From Megamerina dolium (Eukaryota > Arthropoda > Insecta > Diptera > Megamerinidae): a DNA stretch of 64,000 bases. This document shows positions 37,803-48,240 of the stretch, piece after piece; position 1 is the first letter of the stretch, and every line of letters starts with the position of its first letter. The DNA lies in NCBI GenBank assembly GCA_963854835.1, contig OY978526.1, forward strand, positions 17,781,868 through 17,845,867. The letters run 5' to 3'. The notes below the pieces were generated by a model that was given only the letters and a program-made list of their open reading frames with translations, made no database searches and was not told where the DNA came from. Both the position numbers and the translations under genes were made by a program.

Positions 37803-39450
37803 CAGTGGCTCCCAGCTTATTTCGTACAGTGACAGTTTAAAAATTGCTGCAGTCGTAATTCCTAATATAGCAAAAATTTGAACAAAATATAAATGCCATT
37901 TTTGAAAGGAAGGTTTGTTTTTTATTTTCCAAAATTTACTTTTTCAAAATTTTAGTGTTTGACACTATAAAAAAATAAAATAAGAAAAAAATAGGAAAAT
38001 TCATGTCACAGCTTATTTCGTACAGTCTCTTTAAGTTCAAACTAAAAACAAAGTAAGTTGATTTTAATATTTAGTTGACATCCCTTAGCGTTAATGACAG
38101 CCTGGAGTCTATTTGGCATTGAATCCACCAATTTTTGAGTGATGTCTGGTGTGATTTTTTTCCATTCCCCCATCAGTACCTTCTTTAGGTCTTGCTTATT
38201 AGAAATCTTGTGTGTTCTTATTTTATTGTCCAAAATAGACTAAAGATTTTCAATCACATTCATGTCAGGTGACTGTGGTGGTGGAGACATCAAGTGTGAG
38301 CAGTTCAAATAAGCCAAGATTGCACAATCCCAGATTTATGTTTTGGGTCATTATCTTGGTAATACCGAAATTCTTCCCGCAAACCCAGTTTGTCTGCACT
38401 TTGAAGTAAATTGTTTTTCAGAATCTCGAGGTACTTCATTTTGTCCATTGTTCCCTCAATAAAAACCAATTCACCTACTCCGGCTGCTGACATACAGGCC
38501 CAAACCATCACGCTACCGCCACCATGCTTCACTGTGGGCTTAAGGTTCTCCTTGTTTAGCTCGGTATTAGCTTTACGCCAAACATATGACATTCCGTCCG
38601 AGCCAAAAATATTAAACTTAGACTCATCCGCGAAAATAACGGTATTCCAGAACGCTGGAGTATTAATAATATGCTCTTTGGCGAAGTCAAGTCGGCGTTG
38701 TATATTCATTTTTGAAATGAATGGTTTCTTTCGGGCTACTCGACCGTTCAAGTCATGATTGCGCAGCACACGTCGGACAGTTTCAGCACTGGATGATTTC
38801 CTATTTCACGCTGAACCTCTGCAGCCAACTTCGGAGCGGATAACTTTGGATTTTTCTTAATTTTTCGTACAATATAACGCTCGTCTGATGCGTTGAAAAT
38901 CTTATTAGGTGCTTCTCTGCCCTTGTTCTCCAACCGATTTTCGCGAACGAAGCGTTGAATGATGTATTGGACAGTTGAGGCACTTAAATTTGTCATTTCA
39001 GCAATTTTTCGCACACTCTGACCTTTCCTAAAATGGTTAATTACCAGTTTACGCTGTTCCATCGTTGTACGACGCCCATAACGCTAAATGTTTAATTTAC
39101 AGCACTTTAACTATTTAAAATAATAATAATAAAAATTGTTATAATAGTTAAAAAGGTCCAAAAACTCATACAATTCAAAAAAACTTTGTAACTGTGCGGC
39201 AGAATGAAACTTACTTACATTGAAGTTTGTGTACGAAATAAGATGTGAGCTGAAAATCAGCTGATCAATAGTTTTTCTCTCTTGCATGACAAAAAGAACA
39301 ATTTTTGGGGTTCCCCGTTTTCTTATTAGGTTTACTAAACACATACACAGACATCTACATTCAAAACTTATCGATAAGTTTTTTAGTTTCGATGTTACAG
39401 CCATTTACATAAAAATATATACACTGTACGAAATAAGCTGTGAGCCACTG
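37803..39450 (-). mobile_element. Tc1-like transposon, copy 3 (ends intact, gene dead)
   Basis: A third copy of the element at 28498-30149, 1648 bp, flanked by TA. The outer inverted repeats are 37803-37831 and 39422-39450, with inner core repeats at about 38007-38029 and 39231-39251. All four binding sites look usable, so this copy could still be moved by transposase from copies 1 or 2. Confidence 0.95.
38042..39077 (-). pseudogene. Tc1-like transposase pseudogene, four lesions
   Basis: Compared with the intact genes there are three single-base deletions: just after the start codon (about 39075), near 38797 in the DNA-binding region, and near 38306 after the QDNDPKH motif. A Trp codon has become TAG at 38240-38242, in the NLWSIL motif just after the catalytic Glu. 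The rest is almost identical to copies 1 and 2, including the C-terminal GCQLNIKINLLCF. The lesions are therefore young. Confidence 0.93.
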
Positions 39451-39947
39451 TATATATACATGTATAAGTAAAATACATGTGTATGCATTTATTTAATGAT
39501 AGTGGAATTTAATCAAAATGCAGTTTATATGTGAAGTATTGTGAAAAAGAGCCTTGTAGGCTTGAGATATTTAATTTACAATTTGAAAATAACAACAGAT
39601 AAGGTATACAACATCAAAAATGTATTTATTTATTTCAGACAAATGTATTTTATGTGTTTGTCTGAATATAAATGAAATATTTATTCTATTCTATTCGCAT
39701 TCTACTTTAGGATATTGTTATAAATATGTATATATACAGGGTATTTCATTAAAAATGTCCTATGTGATTAAAAAAAAAAATTTCTTCGATTAAAAAGTAA
39801 CTTCGATTAGACTATTTGACAGGCTGTCTTTTTGACCCCCGTTAACTCCTGCTTATGTATACAAAATTATATTTTCGATTGTATTTTACGTTCGAATATA
39901 GAAACCTATAGGACTAAAGCTCGGTAAATATGATTACTTCGATTATA

Positions 39948-40250
39948 TTAGGTGTAGTAAAAGGAAATCCACTACTTTTGCAATAGATGGATTTAGTAAT
40001 CTGTATCTCGCGTTGTATAAGTGCAATCGGGTTACGCTAAATGGCGTTAGAAAGATAGGATTTCGTTCTAAATAAACTTTTCAGGCATTTTTGTGATTGC
40101 TGGACTCAGTATTGTTTGAGCACGCGTCAAAGATGGACACCAGTAAACAGAAAATACGCCATATTTAACAGTTTTTCTGTGAATAGTGAATAAAGTTTAT
40201 GGTCCTGATGCTGAAATAGCCAATCATGTGCAAAAATAGTGCTTTCTGAT
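39948..40250 (+). pseudogene. 5' end of a mariner element
   Basis: The terminal sequence TTAGGTGTAGTAAAAGGAAA matches the end of the mariner at 47427 (ATAAGGTCTAGTAAAAAGAA). A start codon at 40133 opens MDTSKQKIRHI, then a stop, then QFFCE, and in another frame KVYGPDAEIANHVQK, all typical of mariner N termini. The copy breaks off where the SINE begins. Confidence 0.75.
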
Positions 40251-40258
40251 GAAAATTA

Positions 40259-40563
40259 CGGGCTCTTTGGCGTCTCTTCTATTACTGTTTGCTTGTTAAA
40301 TTTTAAACAGTATTAGAAGGGACCTACTTATTTGAGCCGGTTCCGAACGGCAGAACTCTTGCGACATCATTTTTTCTGAGCTTTGTCACAGAGTTCTTTT
40401 AGAAGCTTTTCCTTGGCAAATTGTTACTACCGGAAGGATTTTCAATTGCTTCCCGAGAGGTGGGTACCGTTCGAAAGAAAAATCTTTTCGTTATTAAATT
40501 TGTTATGCTTCAGTCGGGGATTGAACCCACAACCTACAGATCAGAAGGCTAAGCACTAACACC
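40259..40563 (-). mobile_element. tRNA-derived SINE copy
   Basis: On the minus strand it has a B-box-like GGTTGTGGGTTCAATCCCCG near 40520-40540, then the TTCGAACGGTACCC, GTCGCAAGAGTTCTGCC and CTTCTAATACTGT blocks of the family. The extreme head with the A box is missing or too worn. It interrupts the mariner relic to its left. Confidence 0.8.
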
Positions 40564-40619
40564 GTTTTCTGCAATATTTCTGCAATGCATGTAGTCCTCT
40601 CTGAATGAAACACTCTGTA

Positions 40620-42169
40620 TGTAGACATAAGCTAGAAAATTTATTAGATTTATAACAAAAAATTATTTGAAAATTCTTGTTATTTTTCGATAAGAATGCA
40701 ATACATTAATTAAAATACATAATATTTTCTAAAAAACACACAAAGATCACATTGAGCTTTGAAATATAAATTAATCACATTTGATATGATAAGGAATGGA
40801 GTTTTTCATGAATAATTTTTGTTAAATTCCAAGAAGAAGATTTGCTAGAACAAATTTTCCTCATACTCGGAATATGGTTTTTTATTTCTATTGAACTCTT
40901 ATACTTATACTTAGGTATTTATATTGTAGTATATGTTTGAATTGCTAATTTATGGTTGTTTGTAAAATTTTCAAGTGAAGTATAAATTATTTATTATCTA
41001 TTTCATATTAAAAAAAAAAAAAATGTTTGCCTTTATAAATTTATTTTATTGTAACAATTTACTGGAACTAAATACATCCGAGTAATCAAGAGAAAAACTA
41101 AAGAATACCACAGAGAGTATGCTTACTGCTATGATGGCCTGTTGAAGATATTGGTGAAGCTATACACCAATAATACAACAAAATTACTTATTGTATTACT
41201 TATTTTCAAAATCTACCGTATACTCTCACTACAACTGTACTTAAAGCTGATTGTTATTTTGCTTTTATTCAAGAAGGTAAGCATTTATGAAATACGACTT
41301 ATGCCATGAATTAATTCCAAGGAAAAAAGGAATGTTGCTGATAAGATGGTGGCATGAGGATGATGTTAACATTGTTTTCTTATGTCATGTGTAAAAAGAA
41401 AGAAAAACAAAAAAAAAAAAAAATACAAAAAAAACAAAGTAAGTAGACCTAATGATTAGAAAGAAAAAAGGGAATTTTTAAATAGCAGCAGCACTAACAG
41501 CAGCAACAGTAGTAGCAGCAGCAGTGCCAAAAGGTGGATACAAAGATGAATATCTCAATTGTTCATACAGTAAATATGTATATGTAGTAAATAAATGAAT
41601 AATATAATGGCAATGAAAGAGAATATAACTTTGCCTCAAGTTGAATTTATGATATATACACACACATACACGTGCACTCATATAAGTATGTGCTTGTGTG
41701 CATGAAAATGCCTGTTGGTACCACATGTATGCATATTGTATTTGTGTGAATTCAAGCGACTTAAATCTGTTGCAAACTATTTAAGAAAGCAATTTTTTAG
41801 TTAATTAAACGACAAAGAACAGAGAAAATGGAAAAAGCATGTTCGAGCAATACAATGCACGAGTATGTTTATATAATTTATGTACATAAACTTAAGGAGG
41901 AATGATATGCTGAAGGCCTTTCAATATATTGCACATATATTTTCAAAGTTATACAAGTTGTATTAGGATCTTAAAATCGTTTCGTATATGTTTATTTATT
42001 GATCATATAAATATTATTGCACAAATTCTAAGAATTTTGGGAAAATTATACAATATTTATTTATATTACACCATTTGTCATAAAATTGTTTTTATATAAT
42101 ATTTGTCCAAAAAGTAAATTTTGGAATTAGAACAATTTTGAAAAATATATGACATACTATACCATACAA
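40620..42169. other. AT-rich non-coding stretch
   Basis: No gene is recognised. A CAG/AGCAGC-rich patch lies at about 41484-41527. Confidence 0.5.
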
Positions 42170-42577
42170 CCCAAGTAATATAATGCACTTCGATAAGTGT
42201 CTATAGAAGTTATTTCCACATCGTTTTTTCCTTCGTGTGGCTTTGTGGAAGCAATTTAGGCTAAAAGTGGCTTATAGAGGCTACAAAATAAGAGCGAGTG
42301 CTCTCAAACTGCTATAAAAATTTGGATTTTTTTTCAAAAGATGATTTAGAAGCGATTTAGATATGGCTTCACGAAAAAACTTCTATTCAGCAGCTCAGCG
42401 GCTGCTTAATAAAGTTCTATAAAACTGCTATAAAACTTTTGTTTCTTTTTTTCCAGAGATTAATTGGAAACCTCTTTATAACGACTGATTCAAACTGCAT
42501 TGAGGAATCGTTATGGAATCCTTATAGAAGCAAGCACTTGCATTTTAGCCTTCTGGAAGTGCAAATTGCTACTTGGG
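42170..42577. mobile_element. MITE-like element, CCCAAGTA ends
   Basis: The left end CCCAAGTAATATAATGCACT (42170 onward) and the right end, read inverted, CCCAAGTAGCAATTTGCACT (to 42577), agree at about 21 of 28 positions. The 408-bp interior repeats CTATAAAA and TATAGAAG words and carries no coding frame. I could not find a clear target-site duplication. Confidence 0.6.
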
Positions 42578-42613
42578 ATATGACAACATAATGAAAGTCA
42601 ATTGCCACATATA

Positions 42614-43137
42614 TATTAGAGTGCTGCAGGAATGTACTCTCAATCATTCTCTCTAAGAAAATATGAATTAGAATGAATAAAATAGAAATAGAATAGAATG
42701 GAGTGTATGTTTCGTTTTCATAGAATGAGTAGAAGTTCAACATTTGCAAATAAAAGTAAAGTATTTGAGAGCACTCTAAATATTCGTTTTGCTTTTTTAT
42801 GTTACATTACAATACATATAAGCAAAAAATACAGTAGATAAGACAACATGACGCTGCAAGACGCAGTAACACAAATAATTAGTGCCTGTCATGAAAAGCA
42901 ACAATAATTATAACGTACAACATACTCGTAGTACTCTCAAATATTCGTTTATTTGAGGAGAAAAAACGAATGTATGAAATAATTAGTGTACAAGAAATGA
43001 GTGGAGTATTTCATGAGCCTAATATTTTACTCTGACTCATTCTCATTCTATTTAGATATGTTTTTCAAAAATTGTACATATTTTGAGAGTAAAGAGAATC
43101 ATTCGAAAATCAAATACATTCTTGCAGCTCTTTAATA
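42614..43137. mobile_element. MITE-like element, TATTAGAGTGCTGCA ends
   Basis: The left end TATTAGAGTGCTGCAGGAAT (42614 onward) and the inverted right end TATTAAAGAGCTGCAAGAAT (to 43137) match at about 18 of the first 20 positions. Further inside, words such as AATCATTCTCT and CTCAAATATTCGTTT recur. It is 524 bp, has no coding capacity, and lies only 36 bp from the preceding MITE-like element. Confidence 0.65.
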
Positions 43138-45554
43138 TGTAAGGTATAATAAAAGACTATAAAAATACATGCGCAGGTTCAAACAAAGATAGTGAAAGAA
43201 GGGTAGTTAGTAGTGAAAGAATCAAAAATTTCGAATTCAAAATATTTGTGTAGTACCGACATGTATGAATTTGGTTTTTTTTTTATTTTTTCTTGTAATT
43301 TTATTTTTTTTTCATTTTATTGCAGTAAATGTATGTACTGTGATATGTATTCTACCAAACATCAAAGCATTCATTCGCAAAAAATATTCATACGCACATG
43401 CGGGAGGTTGTCCCAAAAGTTTGTGCAGTTCTTCAAATAATGTTAATACATTTTAAAAATTTTTAAGCATTCTTACGTCTTACAAAGTCAAATTCGATTG
43501 AAGGCGAAAAGGCCGGAATTCAGTATCTATGTTATATGGAGAAAATTAAAAAAGTGGGGTCAAGAATTCATATATTCCACTATCCAAGTGGAAATAGGTA
43601 AGATCCATAATATATTCCTCGTCCTACGTGTAGATAAATACAAATAAAGAAAAAAGAAGCTCCGTTTGCATGTAAAGTTCGTAATAATCAACCATAATTT
43701 ACATCTCGGCAAATATGATTTACTCTGTTAAAAGCTATGTTAATATCGGCAGTATAATGTATTGCTAAAAATAATCCAGTTAAAATTTGGATAATTAAAC
43801 AAAGTCCTAATAGTGATCCAAAATATCTTATAAAGTTTAGTTAAATATTTTAGTTATTAAGAAAGTTCGAGAATTCTTTATTGTAATAATAGATTAAAAT
43901 AGTTGTCATTAGAGACTTCAAATCACATTGGTCATACTATCCATTCGGTATTGTTGTGAGTGCTAATTTTGGACACTATTGGAAGGGATTTATGAAGAGT
44001 AAAGCAGCAAATTTATCAAAGAGCTCTTTCTAAAGTTGTTTCCTTGGCAAGTTTATACTTTTTCTTTCTTTCTCTTAAATTCAAAATTTCATTGTTTTTA
44101 TATTTCTTTAGTACTGAAACTTTTCGGAAAAATACTGATAAAATATGACCATATAAAAAATACTGAAAGTTGGAAAAAATGAAAAACAATAAAAAAAAAA
44201 CACAAAAATAAGAAACAAAAAATAATTAAAACAACAAAGAAAAAATCATAAGAACATTAAGTTTAAAAGAAGAAAACAACCCAAAAACAACAACAACAAA
44301 CGTAATATGCCATCATAAATAATTTTTTAATACAGAGCACACTGAGATGAGATGAATTAAAAGAAAATACTTTTAAAAAAAACAGGCAGGCTATGCCTGC
44401 TGGCAAAATGTAGAACAAGAATAAAATACAACAAAGAGATTTGACATTAAAATGCTATCAACTTACTAAATTGATTGGTTTCCTTTGACTGTATGTGTTC
44501 CGTGTTGATGTTGTATATGAATATGTAGATACATACACTACATACCTACATATATGAAGGCATATTTATTATTGTTATGTTATGATTATGAATATTACAA
44601 AAGTAAATTAATTATTATTTGCTATTATTATTGTTATTATAATTACATTTCAATTGCAATAGAATTAATGTAAATTTAATCTTGTGTACTGAAATAGTTA
44701 TATACATTTTCATATACACACGCACACGCATACGCATATGTATGGAAAGGGTGTTTTCTTGAGAGGGAGATTTAACCTGAAAAGATCCATCATATCTGGC
44801 AGCAAAATTATCCTTTATATTCATAAAGATTTTGATCCCACACGTACAGATGACGAAAACCCATAAGATAATATAGTTTTGCTTGAGCGAAATGTTGAGG
44901 ATAAGCATTCAAATCGAGAAAAAGGTTCCGCAAATAATTTCGTGAAGTGATCCTGTCAGTTGACCATCTACATCGTAATATTTAACGCCTCTAGATTCTT
45001 TTCGTTGGCTCACATTAATTCCTTAGCTTCCGACAGCAAAACAATACTTGATTTACAAACCAACGTTCTCCATATTGGCCCCAAGATACTTTAAAGATAT
45101 ACCACTTATATGTATATAGTTAGACAAAAGATCCAATTAAATATTGTCTAACAAATCATATGAATTTTAAATGATTTTCATTGAAGAACAAATTACATTT
45201 AATTGCTTCTGCCAGCGCGATGTGGTTAACCCTTACACTTACACTTGTAAATACATGCATACAAATATCACAGCACTTTCAAATTTAACACCTCACTGTG
45301 TGCATAATTGTGTGATAATAAGAGGATTTTGTGCATATAATGATGCTTCGTTTGCATTTAAGATCAACACGATTCACACGAATATATACATAGTAATGTA
45401 CAAAGCATATTTAACCAAAGGCAGAAATGTCAGTAAAGTCAAAGGGTCTAGTTTTTTTTTTATTCTGCGACAAAGTTTAATGAGTGTTTATGGATTTGTG
45501 TGGCTGTATGCAAGAGTGAATTACTTACTTACTAACATATGTTGCCACTGCAAC
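43138..45554. other. AT-rich non-coding stretch with a SINE relic
   Basis: No gene is recognised. The bases at about 43955-44055 (GGACACTATTGGAAGGGA, CTTGGCAAGTTTATAC) look like a worn minus-strand SINE piece. A frame of 133 codons at 45171-45572 is rich in Cys, Tyr and Asn, has no known motif, and is probably chance. Confidence 0.5.
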
Positions 45555-45905
45555 CACCGAAATTCGATTTAGGCCGAATCTAGAATGCTTCGCCAGCCTA
45601 CTCCTTCCTTCGCTAGCTAGCGCCAGTTAGAAATTCCAAGCGCTGACAGGATCTCCAGTACCCGGTCTTTGCACCGGAGGTTAGGTATGCCTTTTCCACG
45701 TCGTCCACCAGCGGGCTCCGAATATAGCACCTTCTTAGCCGGATCGTGTTCTTCCATTCGCTCGACATGACCTAGCTAGGGCAGTCTAGCGCTTTACTAT
45801 ATCGGTGTCAGCATATAGCTCATGGTTGTACCTTATTCGATACTCGCCACCAACACAAATAGGTCCAAAGATCTTGCGTAGGACTTTTCTCTCGAAAATA
45901 ATGTA
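45555..45905 (-). pseudogene. Non-LTR retrotransposon ORF2 C-terminal fragment
   Basis: Minus-strand translation gives IFERKVLRKIFGPICVGGEY, then RYNHELY, and after a break LGHVERMEEHDPAKKVLYSE, PAGGRRGKGIPNLRCKDRVL and LGISNWR. This is the tail that follows the reverse transcriptase in many insect non-LTR (LINE) elements. Frame breaks and stops show that it is dead. The high GC content (about 50 percent) stands out from the surroundings. I cannot name the clade. Confidence 0.8.
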
Positions 45906-45954
45906 GTATAATGCAGATATAATTCAGGTAAATAGTATGTATCTAACCTAATGC

Positions 45955-46140
45955 ATTACAGGAATGGCACTAGACTGGAACCTAGAAGGAAGCAGCGGTC
46001 GAGGTCGGCCAAAAAATACTTGGAGTAGGTCGATATAGCGCGTGCTAGCCGATGTCTACACAACATGGGACGGCGTGTACGATGGAAGAGTCTTGTTGAG
46101 GCTCTATGCTCCTACGAGCAGCGAACAAGGAAAAAACTGT
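45955..46140 (+). pseudogene. Non-LTR retrotransposon C-terminal fragment, opposite strand
   Basis: Plus-strand translation reads ALDWNLEGSSGRGRPKNTWS, then a stop, then RVLADVYTTWDGV and, in a shifted frame, a short Cys/Leu-rich end. The GRGRPKNTW pattern is typical of the last part of LINE ORF2 proteins. It differs from the fragment at 45555-45905 and points the other way. Confidence 0.65.
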
Positions 46141-46501
46141 TGACTATTATTATGTAATTAGTGTAGGAATTTGCTTTATGTTATAATGCTCTATGCTAAT
46201 GCTCCCTTCTATATTTATTATCCCTATTATTATGGTTATACTTGTTATTGTTGTTGGTGGTGATGTTTAGTGACAATTTTTTCCATTTCTTTTTATAATT
46301 ATAAACTGTAATAATAATGATAATAGCATTCGTTAATGATAATGAAAAAGGTCAAATACATAGACATCCGCATTACCAACAATAGCCATAGAATAATTGG
46401 TACTTTTTCATTTTGGATAATTTGGATTTACACATTTGTTAGTGTGTATGGTAACTAAAATGGTGTTTAGTAGTGCTGGTATATTGAAGGGTTTGAAACT
46501 A
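46141..46501. other. AT-rich non-coding stretch
   Basis: Nothing gene-like is visible. TTATTA-type triplet runs are present. Confidence 0.5.
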
Positions 46502-46624
46502 CTATTTTCCACAGGTACCAGATAGAGGTGTACTCTCGGCGAGAACGAGCCCTATAATTGCTAACAATGTTAAAGTGATCAGTCCTGTAAGGTAGGTGCA
46601 AATGGAACTGCTGAAATCAGTCAT
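46502..46624 (-). CDS. Possible small membrane or signal-peptide exon
   Basis: From ATG at 46624 the minus strand encodes 40 residues: a short polar start (MTDFSSSICTYL), a strongly hydrophobic stretch of about 16 residues (TGLITLTLLAIIGLVLAE), and a polar end STPLSGTCGK. The same frame is open upstream to 46753 and includes NCNAS, a possible glycosylation site. The bases just before the ATG (TTTTAATCAG) resemble a splice acceptor, so this could be a 3' exon instead. Base composition is less AT-rich than the flanks. I know no family for it, and chance remains the likelier explanation. Confidence 0.2.
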   Translation of the reverse strand: MTDFSSSICTYLTGLITLTLLAIIGLVLAESTPLSGTCGK

Positions 46625-46753
46625 CTGATTAAAATATGTGATTTTAGTGCTTTCATAGCCTACTTCTTGTTTCCAGGAAGCATTACAATTCCTGTAATAT
46701 ATAGAATTACTATTATTCATACTATACGAATATCTGTTTGGACTAAGTAGCAT

Positions 46754-47426
46754 CTAACAAAGTTAGTTATTATTTATGTCTTTATAAAAATTTTTATTAA
46801 GAACTGTTTTAGTCGACGTAATTTCAAATAAGAAGCATAAGTTTTCTACCATGAACTAATCAGCTACACCAAGGCCTCTAGCAGATTTGCTCCACTTCAC
46901 AATATATAGCTTTGCTTTATATATAAAGCACAAATCAACTAGCTAAAGCTTTTTACCTCAAATATACTACCTAAAATATACTAACCAACCCAACTACAAC
47001 GTGGAGCAACTAATCCCACTGTGTATCCACACATACATACGTATGAGTAAATGTAAAGTTTTGCCACTGTTCATTAACTGGTGATGACTTTAGTACATAC
47101 AATTTCCTTGGATGGTTGGTGGTAGCTTTCGAGTGAAAATTCGAGCATAAATAAAAATGTAAATCCCTTTACATTAAGATCCGTCCACAGTACGGCCAAC
47201 AATTTTAGTAACTATAATTAACATACAGTAGCATGGAACGAGGAAATGTTAATTTCTTTCCGTTCTTCTCATTTTTCGTGTTGTAGTTCAGTTTACTTTT
47301 TGAGGTATATGTAAAAGGTGTTTTTTTAGAGTATAGTACTTTTCAATAGATTCAATTAAAAGTAAAAAATTTGCAATATATTTGACAACACAATTTTCGC
47401 TAATGTTTTGATCGGTTTGCCAATGT
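46754..47426. other. AT-rich non-coding stretch
   Basis: No gene is seen. TGCTCCAC at about 46889 and GTGGAGCA near 47005 are a short inverted pair of doubtful meaning. Confidence 0.45.
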
Positions 47427-48240
47427 ATAAGGTCTAGTAAAAAGAAATCCATTATTTTTCCATTAAATTGGAGGTTTTATTTAGCATAGAATGATCTGAT
47501 TTAAGTCAAATATGCACCGTTTTGTTTGATAACTTGTTGAAGGTAATTTCATAATGCCACTTTCATAGAAACCTTCGGCCCTATTAGCAAAGAACTGGGA
47601 CAGTCGATTTTCAGAAGCTTCTCTTGAGGCGAATTTTTCACCAGTAAAATCATTCACCATAGACAGGAACAGGTAGTAATCACTTGGTGCCAGGTCCAAA
47701 CTATAGGGTGGATACATAAGAACATCCTAACCAAGCTCCCGGAGCTTCTGGCGAGTCACTATCGATGTGTGTTGCCTGGTGTTGTCCTGATTGAACACAA
47801 TTCCTCTCCTATTGGCCAAAGCTGGGCGCTTCTGGGCTATTACTTTCTTCAGACTGTCCAATTGTTGACAGTACACGTCCGAATTAAGAGTTTGGCCGTA
47901 GGGAAGCAGCTCATAGTAGATGATTCTCTGCTAATCGCACCAAACACATAGCAAATCCTTCCTGACCGTCAATCACCGTCACCGTTTTCGCTTGACGTTG
48001 TCGTAAGTGATCCACTTTTCATCACTAGTAACCATCCGCTTCAGAAATGAATCGATTTTGTTGCGATTCAGCAGCGATTCGCAGATGAAAATTCGGTCGA
48101 TGAGGTTTTTTGCGTTAACTCGTGTGGCACACATACATCGAGCTTCTTTTTGTATCCAGCCTTATTTAAATGCTTCCAAATGGATTTTTGTGCAATGGTT
48201 AGCTCCTGGGCAATAGAAACAATACAAATGATCTTAATCT
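47427..48240 (-). mobile_element. mariner element, 5'-incomplete relic
   Basis: The 3' end at 47427 (AAGGTCTAGTAAAAAGAAAT) matches the terminal sequence at 39948. The transposase relic runs on the minus strand up to about 48235. I found no matching inverted repeat at the 5' side, so that end is lost or worn away. Confidence 0.75.
47481..48235 (-). pseudogene. mariner transposase pseudogene (DD34D residues kept, stops present)
   Basis: Minus-strand pieces in order: SIAQELTIAQKSIWKHLNKA (DNA-binding region), HELTQKNLIDRIFICESLLN, MVTSDEKWITYDN with the first Asp, YYELLPYGQTLNSDVYCQQL, RRGIVFNQDNTRQHTS with the second Asp, and YSLDLAPSDYYLF with the third. By my count 34 residues separate the last two, the mariner DD34D spacing. 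Lesions include a TAG in the GWDVL-like motif before the third Asp (GxDVL here), several stops, and a deletion after the first Asp. The N-terminal third is missing. Confidence 0.87.

Larger units (their letters stand above)
39735..40619. mobile_element. TIR element carrying nested mariner and SINE pieces
   Basis: Inverted ends TACAGGGTATTTCATT (39735-39750) and its partner AATGAAACACTCTGTA (40604-40619) agree at 14 of 16 positions, and each outer edge includes a TA. Inside lie a mariner 5' end (39948-40250) and a SINE (40259-40563). The ends do not match the mariner inside, so I infer an outer element with later insertions. A chance pair of ends is possible. Confidence 0.5.

Noticed and set aside
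45171..45572. A 133-codon frame
   Set aside because: It is long for this DNA, but its composition follows the base bias and there is no motif or splice context.
46889..47012. A TGCTCCAC/GTGGAGCA pair as MITE ends
   Set aside because: Only about 8 bases match and there is no further support.
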